Source: Cribrihabitans_A pelagius
GTDB lineage: Bacteria > Pseudomonadota > Alphaproteobacteria > Rhodobacterales > Rhodobacteraceae
Assembly: GCF_048820915.1 (NCBI RefSeq)
Contig: NZ_JBMERR010000022.1
Location: forward strand, 15,589-79,588
Direction of reading: 5' to 3'
DNA: 64,000 nt
Part shown: in pieces, positions 38,006 through 46,942 of the stretch
Numbering within the stretch: position 1 is the first letter of the stretch
Layout of the letters: each line of letters begins with the position of its first letter
Program-made: the position numbers and the translations under genes
Notes under the pieces: generated by a model
The model's input: only the letters and a program-made list of their open reading frames with translations
Database searches by the model: none
What the model was told of the DNA's origin: nothing

Positions 38006-39229
38006 TCAGTCCGGGGTGTCTTCCAGCTGGGTGATCACCTTGGCGCCGCTTTCCAGGGTGCGGTGCACCGGACATTTTCCGGCGATCTCCAACAGCTTTT
38101 CGCGCTGGGCGGCGCTCAGGGGGCCGCGCAGGCGGATCACCCGGGTGAACTGGTCGATCTTGGCCGGCCCCGCGGGCTGGGCGTCCTGCGCATGCACCTT
38201 GTCGTGGCTGATATCGACGCTGATGCCTTCCAGCGGCCAGCCCTTGCGGCGGGCATACATCCTCAGCGTCATTGAGGTGCAGGCGCCCAGCCCGGCCGAG
38301 ATGAACCCGTAAGGCGTCATGCCGCGGTTGCTGCCGCCATATGCCAGGGGCTCGTCGGCATAGGTGTGATGCACAGGGCCCCACTGCACGTCCTGCAGGA
38401 AGCCGTCCGGGTCCGCCTCGCTCACCCGCAGGATGCCTTCGGGCGCGCCCGGTGGCGGCGCGGGCGGTGCCATCTCCACATAGCGCGCGGCCCAGGCGGC
38501 AATCACTTCGGCGGCATATTCCGCGTCCGCGGCGCGGCTGATCAGGTGGTCGGCGCCATCGAGGGTGACGAAGCTCTTGGGGTGTTTGGCGGCGGCAAAG
38601 ATGGCGGCGGCATTGTCAATGCTCACGGTCTCATCCCGCGGCGCGTGCAGCACCAGGAGCGCCGCCTTCAGCCCGGCGATCGCGGGCTCCAGATTGGCGG
38701 CGGCAATATCCTCGACAAATTCCCGGCCCACGGTGAAGGGCCGTCCTCCCAGGCGGACTTCGGCGCTGCCCTGCTCGCGGATCTCGGGCAGGGCGGTCTC
38801 GAAGTGATGCGCCACATGGCCGGGATCGAAAGGCGCTGCCAGCGTCACGACGCCCTTGACCGAGGGGATGTCCGCCCGCGCGCGCAGCACCGCCGCGCCG
38901 CCGAGCGAATGGCCGATCAGCAGATCCGGCGCCATGCCCCGCCCGGCGAGGTACTGCCCTGCCGCCACCAGGTCGGCGACATTGGAGGTAAAGGAAGTGT
39001 TCTCGAACTCGCCTTCGGAATGGCCAAGCCCGGTGAAATCGAAGCGCAGCACCGCAATCCCCATTGCCGCCAGCCGCCCGGCAATGCGCCGCGCGGCGGG
39101 GATGTCCTTGGAGCAGGTGAAGCAATGGGCAAAAAGGGCTGTGGCCAGCACCGGCCCTTCGGGCAGGTCCAGCCGGGCCGCAAGCGGGGTGCCGCCGTGG
39201 CCGGGGAAGGTGATGCGTTCTGCGGGCAT
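38006..39229 (-). CDS. Alpha/beta hydrolase fused to an OsmC domain
   Basis: The 407-residue product joins two domains. The first 260 residues form an alpha/beta hydrolase with nucleophile elbow GHSLGG (near residue 98), HCFTCSKD near the oxyanion region and the late His in DGADHLI. The C-terminal 130 residues are OsmC/Ohr-like, with the two reactive cysteines in LGACTSMTLRMY and GKCPVHRTLE; such domains reduce organic hydroperoxides. This fusion is known in several proteobacteria. The ATG at 39229 gives the domain start MPAERITFPGHGG; the longer frame upstream is Arg/Ala-rich and unlikely. Confidence 0.9.
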   Translation of the reverse strand: MPAERITFPGHGGTPLAARLDLPEGPVLATALFAHCFTCSKDIPAARRIAGRLAAMGIAVLRFDFTGLGHSEGEFENTSFTSNVADLVAAGQYLAGRGMAPDLLIGHSLGGAAVLRARADIPSVKGVVTLAAPFDPGHVAHHFETALPEIREQGSAEVRLGGRPFTVGREFVEDIAAANLEPAIAGLKAALLVLHAPRDETVSIDNAAAIFAAAKHPKSFVTLDGADHLISRAADAEYAAEVIAAWAARYVEMAPPAPPPGAPEGILRVSEADPDGFLQDVQWGPVHHTYADEPLAYGGSNRGMTPYGFISAGLGACTSMTLRMYARRKGWPLEGISVDISHDKVHAQDAQPAGPAKIDQFTRVIRLRGPLSAAQREKLLEIAGKCPVHRTLESGAKVITQLEDTPD

Positions 39230-39390
39230 GACTGTCGCCTTTGTTCTGTCCTCCCCGACAGAGTGAGCGCGCGGGCGGGCGCGAACAAGGCGGGCGGCGG
39301 CAGCGTCACGGGACTGTGAAGGCGGGCGAGCCGCGGCTCCGCCGCCGCACCCGTCCCAGGCGGAGGCGCCTGGCGGCGCCGCGGGATGTC

Positions 39391-39417
39391 CCGGGGCCTC
39401 CTGTGCGGAGGCCCCGG
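39391..39417 (-). terminator. Strong hairpin after dddP
   Basis: CCGGGGCCTCC-TGTGC-GGAGGCCCCGG has perfect 11-base arms and lies 7 bp beyond the dddP stop on the minus strand. It lacks a T run, so it is a probable rather than classical terminator. Confidence 0.55.
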
Positions 39418-39423
39418 CCGGCA

Positions 39424-40767
39424 TTACACGGCGCCCGTTAGCGCCGCATCGAAGGGGTAGCGCGTGAGGTTCTCGCAGCCGTCTTCGGTAATCAGCACCT
39501 GGTCCTCCAGCTTGATCGAGAAATCGCCGCCCTCTGGGCTCACCAGCGCCTCGACGCAGAGCATCATGCCCGGCTCCAGCTCGTAGTTGAAGGCGCCCTC
39601 GACCATGCGGTCGGGATAGGCGACCAGCGGCCACTCGTCGCAGAGCCCCACGCCATGCATCATGCAGCCGTATTTCTGCGCCTGGAACTGCGCATCGAGC
39701 TCATGGCAGCGGCGCGACAGATCCTCAATGTTCACCCCCGGGCGCAGCATTTCCATGTTGTGGCGGATGTGCTCCATCCCGTGCTGCATGGCATAGACCA
39801 TATCGGCGCGCGGGGCCCGGTCTCCGATCCACCAGCTGCGCGAGATGTCGATGCAGATGCCGTATGCGCCGACCAGGTCGGTGTCGAAGCTGATGATCTC
39901 GTTGTTCTGGATGATGCGGGGGCCGCATTCCTGGAACCAGGGGTTGGTGCGCGGGCCGGAGGCGAGCAGGCGGGTCTCGATCCACTCGCCGCCGCGGCGG
40001 ATGTTTTCCGCGTGCAGCACAGCCCAGACGTCATCTTCGGAAATACCGCCGCCGGGGATCTCTTCGCGGGCAAACCGCTCCATCGCCGCCACCGCGGTTT
40101 CGCAGGCGTGATGGGCGCAGCGCATGGCCAGGACCTCGTCCGGGCCTTTGACGGCGCGGCATTTCTCGGTCAGCTCCTCGCCCGGGTGGATTTCAAGGCC
40201 CTGCGCCTCCAGCGCGCGCAGCCCGTGCAGCATCACCTTGTCGACCGCCAGGCGTTTGTTGGTGCCGCTGTGCTCCTCCAACAGCACACGCACCTCGTTC
40301 GAGAAGACATCGGCGGCCACGCCGATCTTGTCCCCACGGTCGAAGTAGAACAGGTCGGCGCCCGCGCGCTGCTCGCACACGAGGGGGTTGAAGGTGCTGA
40401 GGAAGGGCGACTGCTTGTAATCCCAGAGCACCATGTAGCCGTCGGCGCAGAGCAGCAGCGCCCGGAACGGGTTGTGGGTGTTCCAGAGCTGCATGTTGGT
40501 GGAATCGGTGGCGTAGCGGATGTTGAGCGGATCAAACAGCAGAAGCCCCGCATAGCCGCGGTCATTGATGAACCGGGTAAGCCGCTGCCAGCGGTACTGC
40601 CTGAGCGCCTGCAGGTCAGGGAGCTGCAGGCCGGCGGCCTCCCACTCGCGGAAGGCCAGCTGGGTCGGGCCGATCTCGATCCGGTTGTTGTCATTCGGGG
40701 TGTTGTCGCCCAGCCGCGCGCCCTTGGCTGGGTCGATCTTGCGGATGTCGCGGTAATGTTCGTTCAT
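39424..40767 (-). CDS. dddP: DMSP lyase DddP (M24 peptidase fold)
   Basis: The 447-residue product matches the roseobacter DddP proteins throughout, including the start MNEHYRDIRKIDPAKGARLG, LGDNTPNDNNRIEIGPTQLA and DPLNIRYATDSTNMQLWNTH. DddP cleaves dimethylsulfoniopropionate to dimethyl sulfide and acrylate. It uses a creatinase-like pita-bread fold with an iron site; the metal ligands are visible in SFDTDLVG and ICIDISRSWW, MMHGVGLCDEWP, LCVEALV and KLEDQVLI. Length is normal. It is divergent from a DUF3445 gene. No transporter or dmdA is adjacent. Confidence 0.93.
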   Translation of the reverse strand: MNEHYRDIRKIDPAKGARLGDNTPNDNNRIEIGPTQLAFREWEAAGLQLPDLQALRQYRWQRLTRFINDRGYAGLLLFDPLNIRYATDSTNMQLWNTHNPFRALLLCADGYMVLWDYKQSPFLSTFNPLVCEQRAGADLFYFDRGDKIGVAADVFSNEVRVLLEEHSGTNKRLAVDKVMLHGLRALEAQGLEIHPGEELTEKCRAVKGPDEVLAMRCAHHACETAVAAMERFAREEIPGGGISEDDVWAVLHAENIRRGGEWIETRLLASGPRTNPWFQECGPRIIQNNEIISFDTDLVGAYGICIDISRSWWIGDRAPRADMVYAMQHGMEHIRHNMEMLRPGVNIEDLSRRCHELDAQFQAQKYGCMMHGVGLCDEWPLVAYPDRMVEGAFNYELEPGMMLCVEALVSPEGGDFSIKLEDQVLITEDGCENLTRYPFDAALTGAV

Positions 40768-40925
40768 CACTGGCCTCCCTCGCTGCACAGTCCTGTCCAG
40801 ACTGGCCGGTGGTTCTGGCGCCTGCGCGGCTGGTTGCGACGCGCGGGGCGGTCGTTTCCGGGCCTTTCGCGGGGCGGGACAAGCGCAGGACTGGATTTTG
40901 CCGGGGTGGCTGCTATGCCGGAGGA

Positions 40926-41678
40926 ATGACGCCGATTCTCCAGAAACGCCTGCCTCACGATCTTCTTCAGATGCGTAAGCTGCCCGGAATCCAGCCGCTT
41001 GCGCCGGAAAGCTGGCTCGTGCCGGATGATGCCTTTGCGGCCCAGATGGCGGAACGGGAACGGCTGCTGGCCGCGGCGCGCGGCGATGTGCTGCGGCTCG
41101 ATGCGGGCGCGATGGCGGCGGCGCAGGAGCTGTTGGAGATGGTCGCGGAGACGGCCGATCCCGGGTCCGTCGCGGCGGGCCGGGTGACGCGGGCCGACGG
41201 TGTGCAGGTGGCGCTCGACCGCGAGGATCCGCTGGGAAGCCTGGGTCGGATCACCCAGCAGGACTTCTGCATCCTGCAGAAGCCCGATGGCGCGGCGGAG
41301 CATGTTCTCACCGGCGCGGTGCTGTGCTTTCCGGCCAGCTGGACGCTGGCGGAGAAATTCATGCGCCCGCTTACCGATATCCATATCCCGGTGGAGAACT
41401 ACGATGCGGCGCTGGCAGCGCGGGTGCAGCGGCTGTTCGACGGGGTGCAGCCGGGGCGGCCGCTGTGGCGCTTCAACGCGCTGTGGTATCACGACCCCGC
41501 CCTGCACCAGCCGCGCAGCGCGCTTGCGCCGCGGCAACAGCCGCCGGCGGGGCAGGCACAGTATCTGCGCAGCGAGAAACAGGTGATCCTGCGCCTGCCG
41601 CGGACCGGCGCGGTGGTGTTTTCGATCCATACCTTCGTGGTGGCGCGGCAGGATCTGCCCGCTTCCGCGGCCGGCTGA
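40926..41678 (+). CDS. DUF3445, haem-dependent N-demethylase-family protein
   Basis: The 250-residue protein shows the DUF3445 blocks ITQQDFCILQK, LTGAVLCFPASWTLAEKFMRPLTDIHIPVENYD and QYLRSEKQVILRLPRTGAVVFSIHTF. The family includes haem-dependent oxidative N-demethylases and the DmmA subunit of marine dimethylamine monooxygenase. No reductase-type partner subunits are linked here, so methylamine oxidation is only a possibility. The ATG at 40926 follows GGAGGA with very short spacing. It is divergent from dddP across about 160 bp. Confidence 0.82.
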   Translation: MTPILQKRLPHDLLQMRKLPGIQPLAPESWLVPDDAFAAQMAERERLLAAARGDVLRLDAGAMAAAQELLEMVAETADPGSVAAGRVTRADGVQVALDREDPLGSLGRITQQDFCILQKPDGAAEHVLTGAVLCFPASWTLAEKFMRPLTDIHIPVENYDAALAARVQRLFDGVQPGRPLWRFNALWYHDPALHQPRSALAPRQQPPAGQAQYLRSEKQVILRLPRTGAVVFSIHTFVVARQDLPASAAG

Positions 41679-41707
41679 GGCTGGCTGAGAGCGCGGCGGG
41701 CCGTCCC

Positions 41708-42685
41708 TTACGGGAGCAGCGGCCGCGCGGCCTGCACCACGCCGGTGGTCTCGGCAAAGAAGATCAGGAACGCCAGCATCAGCACCTGGCCTGCAAACCG
41801 CATCTGGCCTGCGCGGGCAGAGCCGGGCGCAGGGAGGCGCAGCAGGCTGCGCAGGCGCGGCAGCAGGGCGGCAAAGCGTGCAAACGGCAGGGCTTTCCCG
41901 GGGGCCGGGCTGCGCGCGGGCTCTGCTGCGGTTTCCTGCCAAGTATTTGAGCCGGCTTCATCACGGGCCTGCTGCAGCACCTGCTCGCATTGCGCATCGA
42001 TGCGCTGGGCGGCGAGTTCAACCGGCGCGAAGCAGGCGCGGCCGCGTGGCCTCATGCGGGATGCGGCGCGCGGGGCGGCAGTGCTTTCGGGTACGGGCAG
42101 GACGCGCGCTGGCTGCACGCGGGGCAGCTGTTGCACGGCGCCGGCGGGCTGTGCGGGCCGGGCGGCCAGTGGACCGCTGGCATCGAGAAACTGTTCGCTG
42201 GTCAGGAGCACCCCGGTGTCGAGCCATTCGACCGAGGTTGCCTCCAGTGCCGGCACCAGCTGGCGCAGCAGCCCGGCCAGTACCGTCTGGGCGTCATCGC
42301 GGGCCTGCGGCGTGCCGGCGTCCGGCAGCACCGAGAGGTCGAGCAGTGCTGCGGGCTGCAACAGGTCGAATCGCGGCCGGCGCCTGGGAGCCAGGGCGGG
42401 CCTGCGCAGGCGCATCTGAACCTGGAAGCCCGGGCAGCGCAGCCGCATTCCCGGCGCCGCGCCATGGGGGTCCGGCACCACGGCGATGCCTGCGCCTTCC
42501 AGGGCGGATGCGGCGGCATCCACCGCCTTGATGAAGGTGAAGCTGCTGCCGTCCTCCAGCCCCAGCCGGCCGATGAGCTTTCCGGTCAGCTTGCCCTCCG
42601 GCTTGCCCGCGCCGCTTGCCGCCTGGCGGCCGCTCTGGCTGCCCGGCTGCCTGATGTCTTCGGCCACTGCCGCACCTGTTGCCAC
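41708..42685 (-). CDS. Unrecognised tail-anchored protein
   Basis: This 325-residue protein has no family I recognise. Residues about 75-175 look folded, with DLLQPAALLDLSVLPDAG and LLRQLVPALEATSVEWLDTG; the flanks are rich in Ala, Pro, Arg and Gln. One hydrophobic stretch near the C-terminus (FAGQVLMLAFLIFFAETTGV) would anchor it in the membrane with almost all of the chain in the cytoplasm. It is convergent with the DUF3445 gene. It is probably a roseobacter-specific conserved protein, but I cannot confirm that. Confidence 0.65.
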   Translation of the reverse strand: MATGAAVAEDIRQPGSQSGRQAASGAGKPEGKLTGKLIGRLGLEDGSSFTFIKAVDAAASALEGAGIAVVPDPHGAAPGMRLRCPGFQVQMRLRRPALAPRRRPRFDLLQPAALLDLSVLPDAGTPQARDDAQTVLAGLLRQLVPALEATSVEWLDTGVLLTSEQFLDASGPLAARPAQPAGAVQQLPRVQPARVLPVPESTAAPRAASRMRPRGRACFAPVELAAQRIDAQCEQVLQQARDEAGSNTWQETAAEPARSPAPGKALPFARFAALLPRLRSLLRLPAPGSARAGQMRFAGQVLMLAFLIFFAETTGVVQAARPLLP

Positions 42686-42955
42686 TGTGCGGATCCTCCA
42701 TTCAGCTGTCTTCCTAACGAAAGCTTAAGCGCGGAAATGGCTGAAAGTGAGGCGGGCGGCGGTGTCGGCGCGGGTCAGCGGAGAGATCTTTCCATGTGAC
42801 ATGGATTTTAGAAAAAACTTATGTTTTTCAATAGGGTGTTGGAAAGTATTGCGGCAGGGATGGGGCAAATGCGGCGCAAGCATGGCGGCGCGGGGTCATA
42901 TTGCTGCCCTGAAGCGTGAGCCGCGCCGCCTGCCGGGAATCGCGCGGACCGCGCC

Positions 42956-43774
42956 TCAACCGCCGATCTCCGCGCCCATGATCGCCAGCGACCGCTGGTA
43001 GACGCTGGCGGCGTTCCACTCCTTCAGCACCGGGTAGTTCGGCTCGCCCGGCTGGTAGCCCTGGCCCGGCTGCCAGCCCTTCTGGCGCAGGTAATTCGCG
43101 GTGGAGGCCAGCGCATCGCCCTTGTTGTAGAAATCCACCCGCCCGTTGCCGTCCCAATCGACGCCATAGCTGAGCGCGTTGCCCGGCAGGAACTGGGTGT
43201 GGCCCAGCTCGCCATGTTTCGCCCCCAGCGTGGCGCCGGTGATGGCGCCGCGGTCCACCAGCTGCAGCGCCCCAAGCGCATGCGGGCGGAAGAAATCCGA
43301 GCGGCGGCAGTCATAGGTCAGCGTCACGATGGCCGAGACCACGCGGCTGTCGCCCATGTAGTTGCCAAAGGCGGTCTCCATGCCGTGAATGGCGATCAGC
43401 ACACCCGCGGGCACCCCGAAGCGGCGCTCCAGCGCGGCAAAGAAATCGCGGTTGCGCGCCAGATGCTTGCGGCCTTGGGCCACGATGGTGGCGGAACCGC
43501 GGATCTGCATGAACTTTTCCAGCGAATACTTGAAGCTCTTCTGGTTGCGGTCGGCCGAGATCGTGCGGCTGGCGTATCGCGCCTCCGCCAGCGCCTGCAA
43601 GCCGCGGGCGCCGACGCCCGCGCGTCTGGCCTCCTGTGCGAAGCCCTGCTTCCAGGCATCGAACCCGGCGGCGGAGTTGCCGCAGGCGGCGGCCAGCGCG
43701 GGCGCGGCCGCAACGGTGGAGATCAGGCAGGACAGCAGGGCAGGGGCCAGCAGGCGGCGCATTGGGAACCTCAT
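42956..43774 (-). CDS. MltB-type lytic murein transglycosylase
   Basis: The 272-residue product has a signal peptide (RRLLAPALLSCLISTVAAAPALA) and a transglycosylase domain with the catalytic glutamate in HGMETAFGNYMGD, then LGALQLVDRG and HGELGHTQFLPG and the end GYQPGEPNYPVLKEWNAASVYQ. Such enzymes cut peptidoglycan glycan strands, leaving 1,6-anhydro ends. There is no lipobox, so it is likely periplasmic rather than a lipoprotein. The ATG at 43774 begins the signal peptide. Confidence 0.9.
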   Translation of the reverse strand: MRFPMRRLLAPALLSCLISTVAAAPALAAACGNSAAGFDAWKQGFAQEARRAGVGARGLQALAEARYASRTISADRNQKSFKYSLEKFMQIRGSATIVAQGRKHLARNRDFFAALERRFGVPAGVLIAIHGMETAFGNYMGDSRVVSAIVTLTYDCRRSDFFRPHALGALQLVDRGAITGATLGAKHGELGHTQFLPGNALSYGVDWDGNGRVDFYNKGDALASTANYLRQKGWQPGQGYQPGEPNYPVLKEWNAASVYQRSLAIMGAEIGG

Positions 43775-43858
43775 GTGCAGTGACTCGTCATCTGCCACCG
43801 ACCCTACCGCGGCCTGCGCCCCTGTCGACCGGGAATTGACGAGCTTCGTTCCCAGGGC

Positions 43859-45121
43859 TCAGGCAAAAGCGGCCCCGGCCGAGAGCGCCAACCCATCTGC
43901 CACCGCCGTCATCGCGTTTTCCGTTTCAATCCGGGCGCTTGCGCAGAGTTCCTGCATCTCCGCCTGGAGTGGCAGCAGGAGCGAAGAGCCGCCGGCCATC
44001 ACGATCCGGCCGACCTGATCGGCGGAAATCCCCGCCAACTTCAACGTCTCGGCAGCGCAGGCGCGGATGGCGGCGGTCTGCTCCGCCAGGTTTTCCCGCA
44101 GTGCTGCGCCAGGCAGCGGCACCGCGAGCCCGCGCTCCAGCAGCCCCAGCGCAATGGCTCCCGCGTTTCCGTCCGGGCGGTTGGCCGCGATCTTGCCCCG
44201 CTCCACCGCAAAGGCGAGATCGTGGCCCAGCTCCTGCTCCAGCACGGTGACGAGACGCGCGAGCCTCGAAGGCTCCTCTGCGTGGGCGGCGAGGTCGCGG
44301 GCGGCGCGGCGGCTGTCGGGGCTGTAGAGGAAGGGGATCATCTGCCAGGTGGCGAGATCGTTGAAGATCCGGTTCGGCGCGGGCAGGCTGCCGCCGCCGA
44401 AGGTATTGGCAATGCGGCTGCCGCGGCCCAGGAGCGGCATCACGTGGGAAATGCTGAGCTGGCGGTCGAAATCGGTTCCGCCCAGCCGCAGCCCGTGCGA
44501 GGCGAGGATGCGGAAACGGCCCTCGGCGTCCTGCTCAAACGCGGTGAAATCCGAGGTGCCGCCGCCGATATCGGCGACCAGCCCCAGGCTTGCGCCGGTG
44601 CCGGGGGCAGGGGCCGCTGCCTTCAGAGCCGCTTCGGGCTCATACATGAAAGCCACGTCCTGAAACCCCGCCTCCAGGTAGCAGGCGCGCAGGTCCGCCT
44701 CGGCGCGGGCGTCGCGCGCGGCATCGGCAGAGTGGAAATGCACCGGCCGGCCGGAGAGCGCGTGGCTGAACTCCATATGCGTCGCGGCCTCGGTTCGGGA
44801 TTTCAGCTCGGCCAGGAAGCGCGCGACGATGGCGGCAAAACTGAGCCGCTCGCCATTGATGCGGCGCTCCTCGTGCAGCAGCGGCGTGCCGAGCAGGCTT
44901 TTCAGCGCCCGCATGAAGCGGCCTTCCTCGCCCTCGATCAGGGCCCGGGTGGCGCTGTGGCCGATGCGCATGGCGCGCGGACTTTCGGCGAAGAACACCG
45001 CGGTCGGTAGGGTGCGTTCGCCCGGCTCCATCTCCACCAGCCAGGGCCGGCCCGCCACTGCCACGCCCGCGGCGGAGTTGGAGGTGCCGAAGTCGATGCC
45101 GAGGGTCCGGGGCGCGGTCAT
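43859..45121 (-). CDS. Hsp70-family (YegD-like) protein
   Basis: The 420-residue protein has the Hsp70/actin ATPase core: phosphate 1 motif LGIDFGTSNSAAGVA, phosphate 2 motif LVADIGGGTSDF and the late adenosine motif IVMAGGSSLLLPLQ. It stops after the ATPase domain and so lacks the substrate-binding domain of DnaK, as YegD does. No GrpE or J-protein is adjacent. The ATG at 45121 gives MTAPRTLGIDFGTSN. It is divergent from the NYN gene. Its client or partner is unknown. Confidence 0.88.
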   Translation of the reverse strand: MTAPRTLGIDFGTSNSAAGVAVAGRPWLVEMEPGERTLPTAVFFAESPRAMRIGHSATRALIEGEEGRFMRALKSLLGTPLLHEERRINGERLSFAAIVARFLAELKSRTEAATHMEFSHALSGRPVHFHSADAARDARAEADLRACYLEAGFQDVAFMYEPEAALKAAAPAPGTGASLGLVADIGGGTSDFTAFEQDAEGRFRILASHGLRLGGTDFDRQLSISHVMPLLGRGSRIANTFGGGSLPAPNRIFNDLATWQMIPFLYSPDSRRAARDLAAHAEEPSRLARLVTVLEQELGHDLAFAVERGKIAANRPDGNAGAIALGLLERGLAVPLPGAALRENLAEQTAAIRACAAETLKLAGISADQVGRIVMAGGSSLLLPLQAEMQELCASARIETENAMTAVADGLALSAGAAFA

Positions 45122-45319
45122 GGTCTGCTCCTGTCGGGAAGTGCGGAAGCTGGCCTGCGTACAGCGATGCCGGGCGCGGATCAAGTCCCGCCGAGAACCC
45201 GGGCAGCTTGGCCTTGCCAAGCCTGCCCCGCTTCGCATACTGCGGGCGTCAACCCCGGCACCGGCAGCTTGCGGCTTCCGGCGCGCCTCCCCTCCAGCGA
45301 AAAACGGACCGGTGACACC

Positions 45320-46057
45320 ATGGCCCAAGCCCCGAAATCCCCTCTTCTTGCGGTGCTGATCGACGCCGACAACATCTCCGCCAAGTTTGCCGAGGCGATG
45401 TTCGAGGAGATCGCTTCCTTCGGCGAGGCCAGCATCCGCCGCATCTACGGCGACTTTGCCGGCGGCGGCCCGCAGGGCTGGAACAAGGACAAGCTGGCCA
45501 ACTTGGCCATCGTGCCGCACCAGCAGTTTGCCCATACCACGGGCAAGAACGCCTCCGACATCGCGCTGGTGATCGACGCGATGGACATCCTGCACTCGGG
45601 CCGTTTCGACGGTTTCGTGCTGATCTCCTCGGACAGCGATTTCACCCGGCTTGCCAGCCGCATCCGCGAGCAGGGGCTGGACGTCTACGGCATGGGCATG
45701 CGCAAGACGCCCGCCGCCTTCGTGAAGGCCTGCAAGCGGTTCATCTACGTGGAGAACCTGGTCGAGGAGGCGGGCAAGCCGAAGCCGAAGGCACCGAGGG
45801 GCGACGCGGCCGGCGCGGCGGCCGAACCGGTGCTGAAAGACCCCGCCAAGCTGGTGATCCGCGCGATGGATGCGATCAACCAGGAGGACGAATGGTATCC
45901 GCTGGGCCAGATCGGCCAGTACATCACCCAGGCGGCCCCCGACTTCGACACCCGCAGCTACGGCAAGCGCAAGCTGAGCGACCTGATCAATTCGTTGAAG
46001 ATATTCGAAACCCGCAAGGGCGAGGGCAACCAGCTCTTGGTGCGGCGGCTGGACTAA
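45320..46057 (+). CDS. NYN nuclease domain plus LOTUS (OST-HTH) domain protein
   Basis: The 245-residue protein has an N-terminal NYN (PIN-like) domain with the acidic residues expected for metal-dependent RNA cleavage: LIDADNISAKF, KNASDIALVIDAMD and FVLISSDSDFTRLA. A C-terminal OST-HTH/LOTUS domain follows (LVIRAMDAINQEDEWYPLGQ, then RKLSDLINSLKIFETR); these domains bind RNA, with a preference reported for G-rich or structured RNA. It is a likely RNA-processing factor of the LabA/Limkain type. It is divergent from the Hsp70-like gene across 198 bp. Confidence 0.9.
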   Translation: MAQAPKSPLLAVLIDADNISAKFAEAMFEEIASFGEASIRRIYGDFAGGGPQGWNKDKLANLAIVPHQQFAHTTGKNASDIALVIDAMDILHSGRFDGFVLISSDSDFTRLASRIREQGLDVYGMGMRKTPAAFVKACKRFIYVENLVEEAGKPKPKAPRGDAAGAAAEPVLKDPAKLVIRAMDAINQEDEWYPLGQIGQYITQAAPDFDTRSYGKRKLSDLINSLKIFETRKGEGNQLLVRRLD

Positions 46058-46415
46058 GGAGAGGGGGCGTCCAGCCCGGCCCTTGCGCCGGGCTGGTCTG
46101 CCAAGAGGAAAACGGCCTTAGCCCCGTGCAGCAAGCCGCGCGTCGATGGCGCACGCGGGGGCGGTCCGAAGGGTATTGATTGGCAGTTGGCCCCGGCCAG
46201 GTCCGTGCTCCCGTCTCGAAGACGCACCAAGCCTCAGCCAAATCGCTGCCGCGCGGGTGCGCGCCGGCGATGCGCGTCGGCCCGTCGGCCTTGTTCCGCG
46301 CTCGGCGTCAGCTGCAAGCGGGCGTTTGGCGCGGTTGCGCCGGAAATGGCGCGGCGCGCCGTATTCCAATGTGCGGAAGCTAACCAGGAAAAAATCTGGC
46401 CAGCCCATAAAAAAA
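46058..46415. other. Convergent intergenic region with repeat copy B
   Basis: This gap between the NYN gene and the cold shock gene holds a copy of the dispersed repeat (46235-46302) and, beyond it, the csp terminator. Open frames cross it on both strands, but none has a ribosome site or family features. Confidence 0.5.
46235..46302 (+). repeat. Dispersed 68-bp intergenic repeat, copy B
   Basis: It aligns without gaps to 18408-18475, sharing CAGCCAAATCGC at the left end, GATGCGCG in the middle and GGCCTTGTTCCGCGCT at the right end. It lies, like copy A, between convergent genes just before a terminator of the minus-strand gene. Confidence 0.7.
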
Positions 46416-46439
46416 CACGGGGCGCGCAAACGCCCCGTG
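46416..46439 (-). terminator. Intrinsic terminator of the cold shock gene
   Basis: CACGGGGCG and CGCCCCGTG pair across a CGCAAA loop; the minus strand continues with TTTTTTT. It is 45 bp past the csp stop. Confidence 0.88.
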
Positions 46440-46483
46440 CCGGATACCGCCCGGAGCGCCAAGGCGCCCCGGCAGGAGCTGGC

Positions 46484-46690
46484 TTAGGCCAGTTCCAGGT
46501 TGGTAGCAGATTCGCGGCCGTCGCGGCCGGCTTCGATTTCGAAGGTAACGGCCTGGCCGTCCTTCAGTTCACGCAGGCCTGCGCGCTCAACCGCGGAGAT
46601 GTGCACGAACACGTCGTTCGAGCGGCCTTCCGCCTCGATGAAGCCGAAGCCTTTGGTTGCGTTGAACCATTTCACTTTGCCATTTGCCAT
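46484..46690 (-). CDS. Cold shock (CspA-family) RNA chaperone
   Basis: The 68-residue single-domain protein has the RNA-binding motifs KGFGFI (RNP1) and VFVHIS (RNP2) and starts MANGKVKWFNATKGFGFIEA. It melts RNA structure. The ATG at 46690 is preceded by AAGGAAC, better than the in-frame upstream start at 46726. The roughly 200 bp upstream, before the glnA terminator, would allow a long 5' leader, as in other csp genes, but no known element could be read there. Confidence 0.93.
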   Translation of the reverse strand: MANGKVKWFNATKGFGFIEAEGRSNDVFVHISAVERAGLRELKDGQAVTFEIEAGRDGRESATNLELA

Positions 46691-46897
46691 GGAGATGTTC
46701 CTTTTGTTTTGTGTCGCCCGCGACATGCGGCGATCCGGTAGCCCAACGTCGAATGCTGAGCCGTAAGGAACAGGAGTCGAAACTAAGATTACTGCGGTTG
46801 TATGCCCGGATGCGCGGCGGATTGCAAGGGAAATCTCCGGCTGCCGCGGCTGGGTGCCTGCGCAGGGAAAAAGGCACTGAAGAACCGGGACGAAAAA

Positions 46898-46918
46898 GGG
46901 CGCCCCCGAAGGGCGCCC
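46898..46918 (-). terminator. Intrinsic terminator of glnA
   Basis: GGGCGCCC-CCGAA-GGGCGCCC forms a perfect 8-base stem; TTTTTCG follows on the minus strand. It is 24 bp beyond the glnA stop. Confidence 0.9.
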
Positions 46919-46942
46919 TCTGTGATTCGGCTGCGGTGCGGA

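Noticed and set aside
46118..46462. Possible minus-strand gene after the cold shock gene
   Set aside because: It overlaps the csp terminator and the dispersed repeat and has only low-complexity Arg/Ala content.
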